64,000 bases of DNA from Streptomyces sp. BK208 (lineage in GTDB: Bacteria; Actinomycetota; Actinomycetes; Streptomycetales; Streptomycetaceae). How positions within the stretch are numbered: the stretch's first letter is position 1; each line of letters opens with the position of its first letter. The stretch spans positions 248,001 through 312,000 of the forward strand of contig NZ_SOAV01000002.1 in assembly GCF_004364245.1 (NCBI RefSeq), in the 5' to 3' direction. Below are positions 44,630-53,927 of the stretch, piece after piece. Below the pieces are notes generated by a model that worked only from the letters and a program-made list of their open reading frames with translations, made no database searches and was not told the origin of the DNA. The position numbers were made by a program, and so were the translations under genes.

Positions 44630-45583
44630 TCACGACTCCTGGTGGGAGAGGGCACGAACGGTGCGGGACGGGCTGGGCCGTCCCAGATGGGCGGCCATCC
44701 AGACGCTTGTGGCGACGAGACGGCCGAGGTCGACCCCGGTGTCGATGCCGAGGCCCCGCAGCATCCACACGAGGTCTTCGGTGGCGAGGTTGCCGGTGGC
44801 GGACTTCGCGTACGGGCAGCCGCCGAGGCCGCCGGCGGAGGCGTCGACCGTGGTGACGCCCCGCTGCAGCGCGGCCAGCGTGTTGGCCAGGGCCTGGCCG
44901 TAGGTGTCGTGGAAGTGCACGCCCAGCGCGGACACGGGCACGCCCGCCTCGGTCAGCGCGGCGAGCAGGGCCGTCACATGGCCCGGGGTCGCCACGCCGA
45001 TGGTGTCGCCGAGACTCAGCTCGTCGCAGCCCATGTCCAGCAGCGCCCGGCAGACCCGCACCACCTGGGCGACCGGGACCGGGCCCTCCCACGGGTCGCC
45101 GAAGCACATCGAGAGATAGCCCCGTACGTGGACGTCGTCGCCCTGCGCCTTCGCCCGCGTCACCACCGGCTCGAACATGGCCAGCGCCTCGTCCACCGTG
45201 CGGTTGAGGTTCGCCTTGGCGAAGGACTCCGTGGCGCTGGCGAAGACCGCGACGCGGCGCGCGCCGAGCGCGAGGGCCCGGTCGAGGCCGCGCTCGTTCG
45301 GCACCAGCACCGGCAGCGACACCGGCAGGTCGGAGATCCGCGGGTACAGGTCCTCGGCGTCCGCCAGCTGGGGGACCCACTTGGGGTGGACGAAGCTCGT
45401 CGCCTCGATCGTGGTCAGGCCGGTGCCGGCCAGGCGGCGGACGAACTCCGCCTTGACGGCCGTGGGCACGGTCGCCTTCTCGTTCTGCAGTCCGTCGCGC
45501 GCGCCCACCTCGTGGATGCGGACGCGGGCGGGCAGGCCCTCCGCCGGTACGGCCATGGGCAGGCCCAGCTCCGGGGTGCTCAT
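44630..45583 (-). CDS. Hydroxymethylglutaryl-CoA lyase
   Basis: A 317-aa TIM-barrel lyase that splits HMG-CoA to acetoacetate and acetyl-CoA. Features are [15 protein letters not shown] (catalytic D in the metal site), the region [12 protein letters not shown] (metal His pair) and [15 protein letters not shown] with the catalytic Cys loop. Length is normal. The ATG overlaps the carboxylase alpha stop (ATGA). With the carboxylase and dehydrogenase it forms the leucine pathway from isovaleryl-CoA down, although an enoyl hydratase for methylglutaconyl-CoA is not here. Confidence 0.92.
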   Translation of the reverse strand: MSTPELGLPMAVPAEGLPARVRIHEVGARDGLQNEKATVPTAVKAEFVRRLAGTGLTTIEATSFVHPKWVPQLADAEDLYPRISDLPVSLPVLVPNERGLDRALALGARRVAVFASATESFAKANLNRTVDEALAMFEPVVTRAKAQGDDVHVRGYLSMCFGDPWEGPVPVAQVVRVCRALLDMGCDELSLGDTIGVATPGHVTALLAALTEAGVPVSALGVHFHDTYGQALANTLAALQRGVTTVDASAGGLGGCPYAKSATGNLATEDLVWMLRGLGIDTGVDLGRLVATSVWMAAHLGRPSPSRTVRALSHQES

Positions 45584-47574
45584 GCCGTCTCCTTCGCCTC
45601 GTCGGTGGGTGCGATGACCGCGAGCACCTGCTCCATGGCGACCGTGGTGCCCGGCGTCACGTCCAGCTCGGCGACGGTGCCCGCGTGCGGGGCGGAGATG
45701 ACGTGCTCCATCTTCATCGCCTCCACCACCAGCAGGCTCTGCCCGGCGCTCACCTCGTCGCCGACGGCGACCTTCACCACCGTCACCGTGCCCGGCATCG
45801 GCGCGGTCAGCGAGTCGGCGCCCGCGTGGGCGGCCCGGTTCAGGGAGGCGGCGACCGGGTCGTGGTCGCGCACGTGCCAGGCGTCGCCGTCGCGGCCGAG
45901 CCAGTCGGCGGCCCGGTGGAAGGTGTGCCGCACGCCGTCCAGGGTCACCGTCACCCGGTCCTCGGTGACGGTGTGGGCACCGCGCACGGTGTGTTCCACC
46001 GGCTCGGTGACCCGCAGGTGGAAGGAGACCGGCTTCGGCTCGCCGCCGGTGCGCCAGCCGCTGGGCACCGAGAACGGGTCGGTCCAGCCCTCCCCGCGCG
46101 GACGCAGCGCCTCCAGCCGTACGGCGGCCGCCGCCTCGTACACCTCGTCCGGTACGCCGGTGGCGACCAGGCCGTCGACCTCGCGCTCCACCAGGCCGGT
46201 GTCCAGGTCGCCCGCCACCACCGCCGGGTGCGCGAGCAGCCGCCGCAGGAACCCGGCGTTGGTCGGCACGCCCAGGGTGACCGTCCCGGCCAGCGCCGCC
46301 CGGAGCCTGCGCAGCGCGGTCTCCCGGTCGGGGCCGTACGCGATCACCTTGGAGAGCATCGGGTCGTACAGGCTGCCCACCTCGGTGCCCTCGCTGAGAC
46401 CCGAGTCGGTGCGCACGCCGTCGCCCTCGGGCTCGCGCAGCCTCAGCACCGTGCCGCCGGACGGGAGGAAGCCTCGCGCCGGGTCCTCCGCGCACAGCCG
46501 GGCCTCGATCGCGTGCCCGGTCAGCCGTACGTCGTCCTGCGTGAACCCGAGCCGCTCGCCGGCCGCCACCCGCAGCTGCCACTCCACCAGGTCCAGGCCG
46601 GTCACCAGCTCGGTCACCGGGTGCTCGACCTGGAGGCGGGTGTTCATCTCCATGAAGTAGTACGAGGAGGGGTCGCCGCCCGGCACGATGAACTCGACCG
46701 TGCCCGCGCCCCGGTAGCCGCAGGAGCGGGCCGCCTGCACGGCCGCCTCGCCCATCGCCGCCCGCGTCGCCTCGTCGAGCAGGACGCTCGGCGCCTCCTC
46801 GATCACCTTCTGGTGCCGGCGCTGCAGCGAGCACTCGCGCTCGCCCAGGTGCACCACGTTCCCGTGGCCGTCGGCCAGCACCTGGATCTCGATGTGCCGG
46901 GGACGGTCGACCCACCGCTCCACCAGCAGCGTGTCGTCGCCGAAGGAGGCGCGGGCCTCGCGGCGCGCGGCGGCGATCTCGTCGGCCAGCACCGCCTCGT
47001 CCCGCACCAGCCGCATGCCCTTGCCGCCACCGCCCGCCGACGGCTTGAGCAGCACCGGGGTGCCGATCTCGCGGGCGGCCGCGGCCAGCTGTTCGTCCGT
47101 GAGCCCGCTGCCGCTGGAGCCGGGCACGACCGGCACCCCGGCCGCCTTCACCGTCTCCTTGGCCCGGATCTTGTCGCCCATCAGGGCGATCGCGTCGGCG
47201 GACGGCCCGATGAAGACCAGCCCCGCCTCCTCGCAGGCCCGCGCGAAGGCGGCGTTCTCGGCGAGGAAGCCGTACCCCGGGTGCACGGCCTGCGCCCCCG
47301 TCCGCGCCGCCGCCTCCAGCAGCCGCTCCACCGACAGGTAGCTCTCCGTCGCGGGCGCCGGGCCGATCCGTACCGCCTCGTCCGCCTCCCGCACGTGCCG
47401 CGCGTCCGCGTCGGCGTCGGAGAAGACCGCCACCGAGCGCACTCCCATCGAGCGCAGCGTCCGGACGACGCGGACGGCGATCTCGCCGCGGTTGGCGACG
47501 AGCACGGTGTCGAACATGCGCGGCGTGCCGTTCGTGCCGTTCGTACTGTGCGTCTTGTTCGTGTTGTCCTGCAT
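45580..47574 (-). CDS. Acyl-CoA carboxylase alpha subunit (biotin carboxylase + BCCP)
   Basis: A 664-aa protein of the MCC-alpha type. A low-complexity leader rich in Asn/Thr (about 2-18) precedes [17 protein letters not shown]. Biotin carboxylase spans about 20-465 with the ATP-grasp loop GGGGKGMRL and active site [10 protein letters not shown]; a BT-like middle follows, and the biotin-acceptor EAMKMEH stands at 618-624, with Lys621 biotinylated. GAGGAGGGG precedes the ATG at 47574. With the beta subunit it should carboxylate 3-methylcrotonyl-CoA, though some actinobacterial relatives also take acetyl- or propionyl-CoA. Confidence 0.94.
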   Translation of the reverse strand: MQDNTNKTHSTNGTNGTPRMFDTVLVANRGEIAVRVVRTLRSMGVRSVAVFSDADADARHVREADEAVRIGPAPATESYLSVERLLEAAARTGAQAVHPGYGFLAENAAFARACEEAGLVFIGPSADAIALMGDKIRAKETVKAAGVPVVPGSSGSGLTDEQLAAAAREIGTPVLLKPSAGGGGKGMRLVRDEAVLADEIAAARREARASFGDDTLLVERWVDRPRHIEIQVLADGHGNVVHLGERECSLQRRHQKVIEEAPSVLLDEATRAAMGEAAVQAARSCGYRGAGTVEFIVPGGDPSSYYFMEMNTRLQVEHPVTELVTGLDLVEWQLRVAAGERLGFTQDDVRLTGHAIEARLCAEDPARGFLPSGGTVLRLREPEGDGVRTDSGLSEGTEVGSLYDPMLSKVIAYGPDRETALRRLRAALAGTVTLGVPTNAGFLRRLLAHPAVVAGDLDTGLVEREVDGLVATGVPDEVYEAAAAVRLEALRPRGEGWTDPFSVPSGWRTGGEPKPVSFHLRVTEPVEHTVRGAHTVTEDRVTVTLDGVRHTFHRAADWLGRDGDAWHVRDHDPVAASLNRAAHAGADSLTAPMPGTVTVVKVAVGDEVSAGQSLLVVEAMKMEHVISAPHAGTVAELDVTPGTTVAMEQVLAVIAPTDEAKETA

Positions 47575-47585
47575 GGGGCCCCTCC

Positions 47586-49202
47586 TCACATCCGGAAGAC
47601 GCCGAACTGGGGCTCGCCCAGCGGCGCGTTGGCACACGCGGTCAGGGCCAGGCCCAGTACCTGCCGGGTGTCGGCGGGCTCGATCACGCCGTCGTCCCAC
47701 AGGCGGGCGGTCGCGTAGTAGGCGTTGCCCTGGCGCTCGTACTGGGCGCGGACCGGTGCCTTGAAGGACTCCTCCTCCTCGGCCGGCCACTGCTCGCCGC
47801 GCGCCTCAAGCTGGTCCCGCTTGACCGTGGCCAGCACGGACGCGGCCTGCTCGCCGCCCATCACGGAGATCTTGGCGTTGGGCCACATCCACAGGAACCG
47901 CGGCGAGTACGCCCGCCCGCACATCGAGTAGTTCCCCGCGCCGTACGACCCGCCGACGACCACCGTCAGCTTCGGCACGCGCGTGCACGCCACCGCCGTC
48001 ACCATCTTGGCGCCGTGCTTGGCGATGCCGCCGGCCTCGTAGTCGCGGCCCACCATGAACCCGGAGATGTTCTGCAGGAACACCAGCGGGATGCCGCGCT
48101 GGTCGCACAGCTCGATGAAGTGGGCGCCCTTCTGGGCCGACTCGGCGAACAGGATGCCGTTGTTGGCGACGATGCCGACCGGGTGGCCGTGGATCCGGGC
48201 GAAGCCGGTCACCAGGGTCTGGCCGTACTCCGACTTGAACTCGGCGAAGCGGGAGCCGTCCACCACGCGCGCGATGACCTCGCGGACGTCGTAGGGGGTG
48301 CGCGGGTCGACCGGGACCGCGCCGTACAGGCCCTGCGGGTCGACCTTCGGCTCGACGGCCGCCCGCACGCCCCAGGGGAGCGTGGAGCGCTCCGGCAGGG
48401 TGGAGACGATCTGCCGCACGATGCGCAGGGCGTGCGGGTCGTCCTCGGCGAGGTGGTCGGTCACGCCGGAGATGCGCGAGTGGACCTCGCCGCCGCCCAG
48501 CTCCTCGGCCGTGACCACCTCACCGGTGGCCGCCTTCACCAGCGGCGGGCCGCCCAGGAAGATCGTGCCCTGGTTGCGGACGATCACCGCCTCGTCGCTC
48601 ATCGCCGGGACGTAGGCGCCGCCCGCAGTGCAGGAGCCGAGGACGGCGGCGATCTGCGGGATGCCGGCGCCGGACATCCGGGCCTGGTTGTAGAAGATCC
48701 GCCCGAAGTGCTCGCGGTCCGGGAAGACCTCGTCCTGCATCGGCAGGAAGGCGCCGCCCGAGTCGACGAGGTACAGGCACGGCAGCCGGTTCTCCAGCGC
48801 CACCTCCTGCGCCCGCAGGTGCTTCTTGACGGTCATCGGGTAGTACGTGCCGCCCTTGACGGTGGCGTCGTTGGCGACGATCACGCACTCCCGGCCGCTG
48901 ACCCGGCCGATCCCGGCGATCACGCCGGCCGCCGGGGCCGCTCCGTCGTAGAGCCCGTCGGCCGCGAGCGGCGCCAGCTCCAGGAAGGGCGAGCCCGGGT
49001 CGAGCAGCGTGTCCACGCGGTCGCGCGGCAGCAGCTTGCCGCGCGCGGTGTGCCGGGCCCGCGCCCGCTCGCCGCCGCCCAGCCGGGCCGCCGCGAGCTT
49101 GGCGCGCAGCTCCTGAACGAGGACGGCGTGCGCCTCCTCGTTGGCCCGAAAGGCCTCCGAGGCGGGATCCACCGCCGTCGTCAGCTCCGGTGCCTCGTGC
49201 AT
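47586..49202 (-). CDS. Acyl-CoA carboxylase beta subunit (carboxyltransferase)
   Basis: A 538-aa two-crotonase-fold carboxyltransferase of the MCC-beta type. N-domain landmarks are [22 protein letters not shown] and [29 protein letters not shown]; oxyanion-hole segments [15 protein letters not shown] and [18 protein letters not shown] are clear, and the C-terminal [20 protein letters not shown] is typical. It partners the alpha subunit 11 bases downstream. Its 5' flank holds two TetR-type operators shared with the divergent regulator. Confidence 0.94.
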   Translation of the reverse strand: MHEAPELTTAVDPASEAFRANEEAHAVLVQELRAKLAAARLGGGERARARHTARGKLLPRDRVDTLLDPGSPFLELAPLAADGLYDGAAPAAGVIAGIGRVSGRECVIVANDATVKGGTYYPMTVKKHLRAQEVALENRLPCLYLVDSGGAFLPMQDEVFPDREHFGRIFYNQARMSGAGIPQIAAVLGSCTAGGAYVPAMSDEAVIVRNQGTIFLGGPPLVKAATGEVVTAEELGGGEVHSRISGVTDHLAEDDPHALRIVRQIVSTLPERSTLPWGVRAAVEPKVDPQGLYGAVPVDPRTPYDVREVIARVVDGSRFAEFKSEYGQTLVTGFARIHGHPVGIVANNGILFAESAQKGAHFIELCDQRGIPLVFLQNISGFMVGRDYEAGGIAKHGAKMVTAVACTRVPKLTVVVGGSYGAGNYSMCGRAYSPRFLWMWPNAKISVMGGEQAASVLATVKRDQLEARGEQWPAEEEESFKAPVRAQYERQGNAYYATARLWDDGVIEPADTRQVLGLALTACANAPLGEPQFGVFRM

Positions 49203-49231
49203 CCTGCGGTCCCCTCACCAGTGATCGACCA

Positions 49232-49247
49232 GTTAATGAGCGTTAAC
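49232..49247. promoter_or_regulatory. TetR-type operator 1
   Basis: GTTAATGAGCGTTAAC is a perfect GTTAA-N6-TTAAC. It lies 30 bases upstream of the carboxylase beta ATG. I remember this motif for AccR, a TetR repressor of acyl-CoA carboxylation in S. avermitilis. Confidence 0.75.
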
Positions 49248-49260
49248 GCATTTCCTTCAG

Positions 49261-49276
49261 GTTAACGACCGCTAAC
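49261..49276. promoter_or_regulatory. TetR-type operator 2
   Basis: GTTAACGACCGCTAAC repeats operator 1 with one change in the right arm, 29 bases further on and 23 bases before the TetR start. Confidence 0.72.
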
Positions 49277-49298
49277 CCGCCTGTCTAGAATCGACCCC

Positions 49299-49916
49299 AT
49301 GGCCACCAGAACCGACGCCCCCACCCGCCGTGAGCAGATCCTCAAGGAGGCCGCCCGGCTCTTCGCCGAGCGCGGCTTCCACGGGGTCGGCGTCGACGAG
49401 ATAGGCGCCGCGGTCGGTATCAGCGGCCCCGGCCTGTACCGGCACTTCCCCGGCAAGGACGCGATGCTCGCCGAGCTGCTGGTCGGGATCAGCGACTCGC
49501 TGCTGACCGGGGCGAAACGGCGGCTGGCGGAGGCGGACGGCTCCGGAGCGGGCACCGGCGCGACGGAACCCGAGGCGGTCCTCGACTCGCTCATCGAGGG
49601 GCACATCGACTTCGCGCTCGACGACCGTCCGCTCATCACCCTGCACGACCGCGAGCTGGACCGCCTCCGGGACGCCGACCGCAAGATGGTGCGGCAGCTG
49701 CAGCGGCAGTACGTCGAGCTGTGGGTCGGGGTGCTCCGGCAGGTCTACCCGTCGGTCGCCGAGCCCGCCGCCCGCTCCGCGGTCCACTCGGTCTTCGGCC
49801 TCCTGAACTCCACCCCGCACCTGGGCCGCCCCGGCGCCCTGCCCGGCCGCGCGGTCACGGCGTCGCTGCTGCACCGGATGGCGCGGGGGGCGTTCGCGGC
49901 GGTGGGGGAGGCGTGA
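49299..49916 (+). CDS. TetR-family repressor of the acyl-CoA carboxylase operon
   Basis: A 205-aa regulator. The N-terminal HTH (about 10-55) reads REQILKEAARLFAERGFHGVGVDEIGAAVGISGPGLYRHFPGKDAML, typical TetR. The C-terminal helical ligand domain is of ordinary length, with a Gly/Ala-rich loop near 80-95. It is divergent from the carboxylase beta gene with two matching 16-bp operators between, so it should repress both. By operator and context it is an AccR-like sensor of short acyl-CoA; the ligand is inferred. Confidence 0.92.
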   Translation: MATRTDAPTRREQILKEAARLFAERGFHGVGVDEIGAAVGISGPGLYRHFPGKDAMLAELLVGISDSLLTGAKRRLAEADGSGAGTGATEPEAVLDSLIEGHIDFALDDRPLITLHDRELDRLRDADRKMVRQLQRQYVELWVGVLRQVYPSVAEPAARSAVHSVFGLLNSTPHLGRPGALPGRAVTASLLHRMARGAFAAVGEA

Positions 49917-50010
49917 CGGGCGGCCCTTCGGGTGAGCGGGGAGTGACGAGGGTTACCCGGGCCCCGCTCTGGACGCCTCTGGCTACCCGCCGGTACGGTG
50001 GTATCTGAGC

Positions 50011-50018
50011 AAGCGCTT
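50011..50018. promoter_or_regulatory. AAGCGCTT palindrome before the second acyl-CoA dehydrogenase
   Basis: A perfect 8-bp palindrome within GAGCAAGCGCTTAGAT, about 16 bases before the Shine-Dalgarno sequence. It may be part of a TetR-type operator different from the GTTAA set. Low certainty. Confidence 0.35.
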
Positions 50019-50045
50019 AGATATTCGTACCCTGGAGGTGGCGCG

Positions 50046-51203
50046 GTGCGCCGTACGGTGTTCAACGAGGACCACGAGGCGTTCCGGGAGACCCTCCGCG
50101 CCTTCATCGAGGCCGAGGTCGTCCCCGTCTACGACGAGTGGTTCGCCGCGGGCCAGGCGCCGCGCGAGTTCTACTACAAGCTCGGTGAGCTGGGCATCTT
50201 CGGCATCAACGTGCCCGAGGAGTTCGGCGGCGCCGGCATGGACAGCCACAAGTTCGAGGCCGTCCTCTACGAGGAGACCGCCCGGGCAGGCGTGCAGTTC
50301 GGCGGCTCCGGCGTCCACGTGCTGCTCGCCCTGCCCTACATCAACATGCTGGCCACCGACGAGCAGAAGAAGCGCTACCTGCCGAAGTTCGTCACCGGCG
50401 AGGAGATGTGGGCCATCGCGATGACGGAGCCCGGCACCGGCTCCGACCTCGCGGGCATGAAGTCCACCGCCAGGCTCTCCGAGGACGGCACCCACTACGT
50501 CCTCAACGGCGCCAAGACCTTCATCACCGGCGGCGTGCACGCCGACCGCGTCATCGTCTGCGCCCGCACCGCCGCGCCCACGGCCGAGGACCGCCGCCAC
50601 GGCATCTCCCTGTTCGCCGTGGACACCAAGTCCGAGGGCTACTCGGTCGGCCGCAAGCTGGACAAGCTGGGCCTGCGCACCTCCGACACCGCCGAGCTGG
50701 CCTTCGTCGACGTCAAGGTCCCCGTCGAGGACCTGCTCGGCGAGGAGAACAAGGGCTTCTCCTACCTCGGCCACAACCTGGCCTCCGAGCGCTGGGGCAT
50801 CGCCTTCGGCGCCTACGCCCAGGCCAAGGCCGCCGTCCGGTTCGCCAAGCAGTACGTGCAGGACCGCACCGTCTTCGGCAAGCCGGTCGCCCACTTCCAG
50901 AACACCAAGTTCGAGCTGGCCGCCTGCCAGGCCGAGGTGGACGCCGCCGAGGCCGTCGTCGACCGCGCCACCGAGGCCCTGGACGCGGGGGAGCTGACCC
51001 CCGCCGAGGCCGCGTCCGCCAAGCTGTTCTGCACCGAGGTCGCCCACCGCGTCATCGACCGCTGCCTCCAGCTGCACGGCGGCTACGGCTACATGAACGA
51101 GTACCCGATCGCCCGCCTGTACGCGGACAACCGCGTCAACCGCATCTACGGCGGCACCAGCGAGATCATGAAGTCGATCATCGCGAAGAACATGGGCCTG
51201 TAG
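50046..51203 (+). CDS. Acyl-CoA dehydrogenase (long-chain/LCAD-like)
   Basis: A 385-aa flavin acyl-CoA dehydrogenase starting from the GTG at 50046, with GGAGG seven bases upstream. FAD/substrate motifs are AMTEPGTGSDLAGMKSTA and TFITGGVHAD. The C-terminus is GGYGYMNEYPIARLYADNRVNRIYGGTSEIMK, where Gly replaces the SCAD-type catalytic Glu; the base is probably the Glu in NLASERWGIAFG, as in LCAD/IVD enzymes. It heads a plus-strand run with the thioesterase 11 bases downstream. The substrate is probably a longer or branched acyl-CoA. Confidence 0.92.
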   Translation: MRRTVFNEDHEAFRETLRAFIEAEVVPVYDEWFAAGQAPREFYYKLGELGIFGINVPEEFGGAGMDSHKFEAVLYEETARAGVQFGGSGVHVLLALPYINMLATDEQKKRYLPKFVTGEEMWAIAMTEPGTGSDLAGMKSTARLSEDGTHYVLNGAKTFITGGVHADRVIVCARTAAPTAEDRRHGISLFAVDTKSEGYSVGRKLDKLGLRTSDTAELAFVDVKVPVEDLLGEENKGFSYLGHNLASERWGIAFGAYAQAKAAVRFAKQYVQDRTVFGKPVAHFQNTKFELAACQAEVDAAEAVVDRATEALDAGELTPAEAASAKLFCTEVAHRVIDRCLQLHGGYGYMNEYPIARLYADNRVNRIYGGTSEIMKSIIAKNMGL

Positions 51204-51213
51204 ACCACAGGAC

Positions 51214-52086
51214 ATGAGCGAAGCACTCCAGTCCCTCCTCGACCTGCTCGACCTCGAGCGGATCGAGGAGGACATCTACCGCGGCCGCTCCCGGTCCGCC
51301 GTCGTCCCCCGGGTCTTCGGCGGCCAGGTGGCGGCCCAGGCCGTGGTCGCCGCCGGCCGCACGGTCCCCGGGGACCGGCACGCGCACTCCCTGCACGCGT
51401 ACTTCCTGCGCCCCGGCGACCCCGGCGCCCCGATCGTCTACAACGTCGACCGGCTGCGCGACGGCCGCTCCTTCACCACCCGCCGCGTCGTCGCCGTCCA
51501 GCACGGCAAGCCGATCTTCACCCTGTCGGCGTCCTTCCAGACGTACGAGGAGGGACTCGACCACCAGGCCCCGATGCCGCCCGCACCGGACCCGGCGACC
51601 CTCCCCACCGGCGAGGAACGGCTGCGCGGCTACCCGCACCTGCCCGCCGACACCGTGGAGCGGTTCCTGGAGGCACGGGCCGCCGTCGACCTGCGCTACG
51701 TCGACGACCCGCCCTTCGGCGACTTCGGCACCCCGCGCGAGCCGCACTCCCAGGTGTGGTTCCGCACCAACGGCAAACTCGCGGACGACCCCCTGCTGCA
51801 CGTCGTCCTCGCCACCTACGTCTCCGACATGACCCTCCTCGACTCGGTCCTTCTCGCGCACGGCCGCGGCGGCTGGGCCGTCGGCGACGTCGTCGGCGCC
51901 TCGCTGGACCACGCCATGTGGTTCCACCGGCCCTTCCGCGCCGACGAATGGCTGCTGTACGACCAGCAGTCCCCCTCCGCGTCCGGCGGCCGGGGTCTCG
52001 GCCAGGCCCGCATCCACACCCAGGACGGGCGGCTCGCGATCTCGGTCGTCCAGGAAGGCGTGGTCCGCGTCCCTCGGGAACACTGA
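51214..52086 (+). CDS. Acyl-CoA thioesterase II (TesB-like)
   Basis: A 290-aa double-hotdog thioesterase that hydrolyses acyl-CoA to free acid and CoA. Motifs are FGGQVAAQAVVAAGRTV, GRSFTTRRVVAVQHGKPIF and the second-half catalytic set YVSDMTLLDS with SLDHAMWFHRPFRADEWLLYDQQSP (Asp, Thr and Gln catalytic residues typical of TesB). It follows the second acyl-CoA dehydrogenase by ten bases. It may relieve acyl-CoA overload. Confidence 0.93.
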   Translation: MSEALQSLLDLLDLERIEEDIYRGRSRSAVVPRVFGGQVAAQAVVAAGRTVPGDRHAHSLHAYFLRPGDPGAPIVYNVDRLRDGRSFTTRRVVAVQHGKPIFTLSASFQTYEEGLDHQAPMPPAPDPATLPTGEERLRGYPHLPADTVERFLEARAAVDLRYVDDPPFGDFGTPREPHSQVWFRTNGKLADDPLLHVVLATYVSDMTLLDSVLLAHGRGGWAVGDVVGASLDHAMWFHRPFRADEWLLYDQQSPSASGGRGLGQARIHTQDGRLAISVVQEGVVRVPREH

Positions 52087-52091
52087 GGGGC

Positions 52092-53069
52092 ATGGCGGAC
52101 ACGGCAGCGGACGCGAAGGACAGCGGCGGCGACAGCACCTTCACGGTGCTCGTCGCCGCCTTCGCCAATCTGGGCATCGCCGTCGCCAAGGCGGTGGCCG
52201 GCGTGATCAGCGGCTCGAGCGCCATGCTCTCCGAGGCCGCGCACTCGGTCGCGGACACCGTCACCGAGGTGCTGCTGCTGACCTCGCTCAAACGCAGCGT
52301 CCGCCCCGCCGACGAGGACCACCCCCTCGGCCACGGCCCCGAGCGCTACATCTGGGCCCTGCTCGCCGCCGTCGCCACCTTCGTCGGCGGCGCCGTCTTC
52401 TCCCTCTACGACGGCGTCCACACCCTCACCCACGGCGAGGACCTCGGCGACCCGCTGGTCTCGTACGTCGTCCTGGCCGTCGCCTTCCTCCTGGAGGGCT
52501 ACTCGCTGCGCACCGGCCTCAAGCAGGTCCGCGGCGAGGCCGCCCGGCACCGGGTGTCCTTCGGCCGCTACCTGCGCCGCACCCCCGACACCGCCGTCAA
52601 GGCCGTCGTCATGGAGGACTCCGCCGCGCTCGCCGGACTGCTGCTGGCCGCGGGCGGACTGCTCGGCGGACAGCTCACCGGCTCCGGCGTCTGGGACGGC
52701 GCCGCGTCGCTGTGCATCGGCGCGCTGCTCCTGTACGTCGCCTGGGTGCTGGGCCGCTCCAACGCCGAGTTCCTGGTCGGCCGCCCCCTGCCGCGCTCCG
52801 TGCGGGAACGGATGCGGGCGGAACTGGTCGCCGTCGAGCACATCGAGGCCGTGCTGGAGCTGACCACCCTCGTGCAGGGGCCGCGGGAGGCGCTGGTCGC
52901 CGCGAAGGTCGACTTCCGGGACGTGTCGACGGCGGCGCAGATCGAGTGGGCGTGCGAGCGGGCCGAGCAGCGGCTGCGCGAGGAGTTCCCGGTGGTGCGC
53001 CGGGTCTACCTCGACCCGACGCCGGGATTCGCGCAGCGCCGCTCCGAGGGCCTCAACCCCTGGCCGTAG
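52092..53069 (+). CDS. Cation diffusion facilitator (metal efflux)
   Basis: A 325-aa CDF transporter with five to six hydrophobic helices. The metal site is in SSAMLSEAAHSVADTVTEVLLL (HxxxD) and the second site in TAVKAVVMEDSAAL (here E-D in place of the HxxxD found in ZitB-like transporters, so the metal may differ). The C-terminal ferredoxin-like cytoplasmic domain (about 230-315) is present. The ATG lies five bases after the thioesterase stop, so co-transcription is likely though the functional link is obscure. Metal not determined. Confidence 0.88.
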   Translation: MADTAADAKDSGGDSTFTVLVAAFANLGIAVAKAVAGVISGSSAMLSEAAHSVADTVTEVLLLTSLKRSVRPADEDHPLGHGPERYIWALLAAVATFVGGAVFSLYDGVHTLTHGEDLGDPLVSYVVLAVAFLLEGYSLRTGLKQVRGEAARHRVSFGRYLRRTPDTAVKAVVMEDSAALAGLLLAAGGLLGGQLTGSGVWDGAASLCIGALLLYVAWVLGRSNAEFLVGRPLPRSVRERMRAELVAVEHIEAVLELTTLVQGPREALVAAKVDFRDVSTAAQIEWACERAEQRLREEFPVVRRVYLDPTPGFAQRRSEGLNPWP

Positions 53070-53078
53070 CCGAGCCGG

Positions 53079-53867
53079 CTACTTCAGGCCCGCCTCCGTC
53101 AGCAGGTACGCCGTCATCGGGTCGTAGTAGCGCGGGCTGACCACGTGGTCGTCCAGCGGCACCGCGACCTGGAGGGTGCCCTCGGACTCGGCGAGGAAGA
53201 GCGCCGGGTCGTTGCAGTCCGCGTAGCCGACCGAGTCCACGCCGTGCTGGGCGGCGTACCCGGCCCAGCCGTGGTCGGCGACCACCAGGTCGGGCAGCGG
53301 ACGGCCCTCGCGCTCCAGGCCGGTCAGGATGGCCTTCATCGGCTCGCCCGAGTGGGTGTGCCACAGCGAGGCCCCGTGCTCGAGCACCGAGACGTCCGCG
53401 AACTGCTGGACGTACCCCTCCTCCGTGGTCAGCCCCTCCGGGATCACGACGATCTCGCAGCCGGCGGAGCGCAGCGCGGCGGCCGTGGCGCGGTGCACGT
53501 CCAGCAGCCCGCCGGGGTGACCGGTGGCGAACAGCACCCGCTGCCCGCCGTCGGCCGCCTTGCGCAGCCGCGCCGCCATCCGCTCCAGGGCGGAGATCGT
53601 CAGCTCCGGGTCGATGGTGTCCTGGCCGTACCGGTGCTCGGGGTCGTCGTTGACGCCGACCCGCTCCGCCATCACCGCGAGCACGTCCTGCTCGTCGCTC
53701 CAGCGGTCGCCCAGCTCCAGACCGAGCCAGAACCCCCGGTCGCCGTTGGCCAGCTTCCGGTAGTGGGAGAGGTTGTTCTCGCGGGGAGTGGCGACGTCGC
53801 CCGCGATACGCGTCCTGACGAGGTGCTCGGCGAGTTCGGCGCGGCTGGGTGTCCCGGGTATCGGCAT
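53079..53867 (-). CDS. Conserved actinobacterial protein, function unclear (sometimes called phosphatase)
   Basis: A 262-aa cytoplasmic alpha/beta protein. Visible landmarks are ENNLSHYRKLANGDRGFWLGLELGDRW, FATGHPGGLLDVHRATAAALRSAGCEIVVIPEG and DLVVADHGWAGYAAQHGVDSVGYADCNDPALFLAESEG. Histidines and Asp in GHPGG, ADHGW and ADCNDP could bind a metal or phosphate, which probably underlies the phosphatase name I remember, but none of the standard phosphatase signatures is complete. It is convergent with the CDF gene and lies downstream of the PucR gene on the same strand. Confidence 0.75.
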   Translation of the reverse strand: MPIPGTPSRAELAEHLVRTRIAGDVATPRENNLSHYRKLANGDRGFWLGLELGDRWSDEQDVLAVMAERVGVNDDPEHRYGQDTIDPELTISALERMAARLRKAADGGQRVLFATGHPGGLLDVHRATAAALRSAGCEIVVIPEGLTTEEGYVQQFADVSVLEHGASLWHTHSGEPMKAILTGLEREGRPLPDLVVADHGWAGYAAQHGVDSVGYADCNDPALFLAESEGTLQVAVPLDDHVVSPRYYDPMTAYLLTEAGLK

Positions 53868-53927
53868 GGCTCCATTGTGGAGCAGCCGCCCGTGGGCGTC
53901 TTCGGCACGTCCGCGCTGGGACGCGGG

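Noticed and set aside
45685..47718. A 677-codon plus-strand frame opposite the carboxylase alpha gene
   Set aside because: Antisense shadow; composition typical of wrong-frame high-GC DNA.
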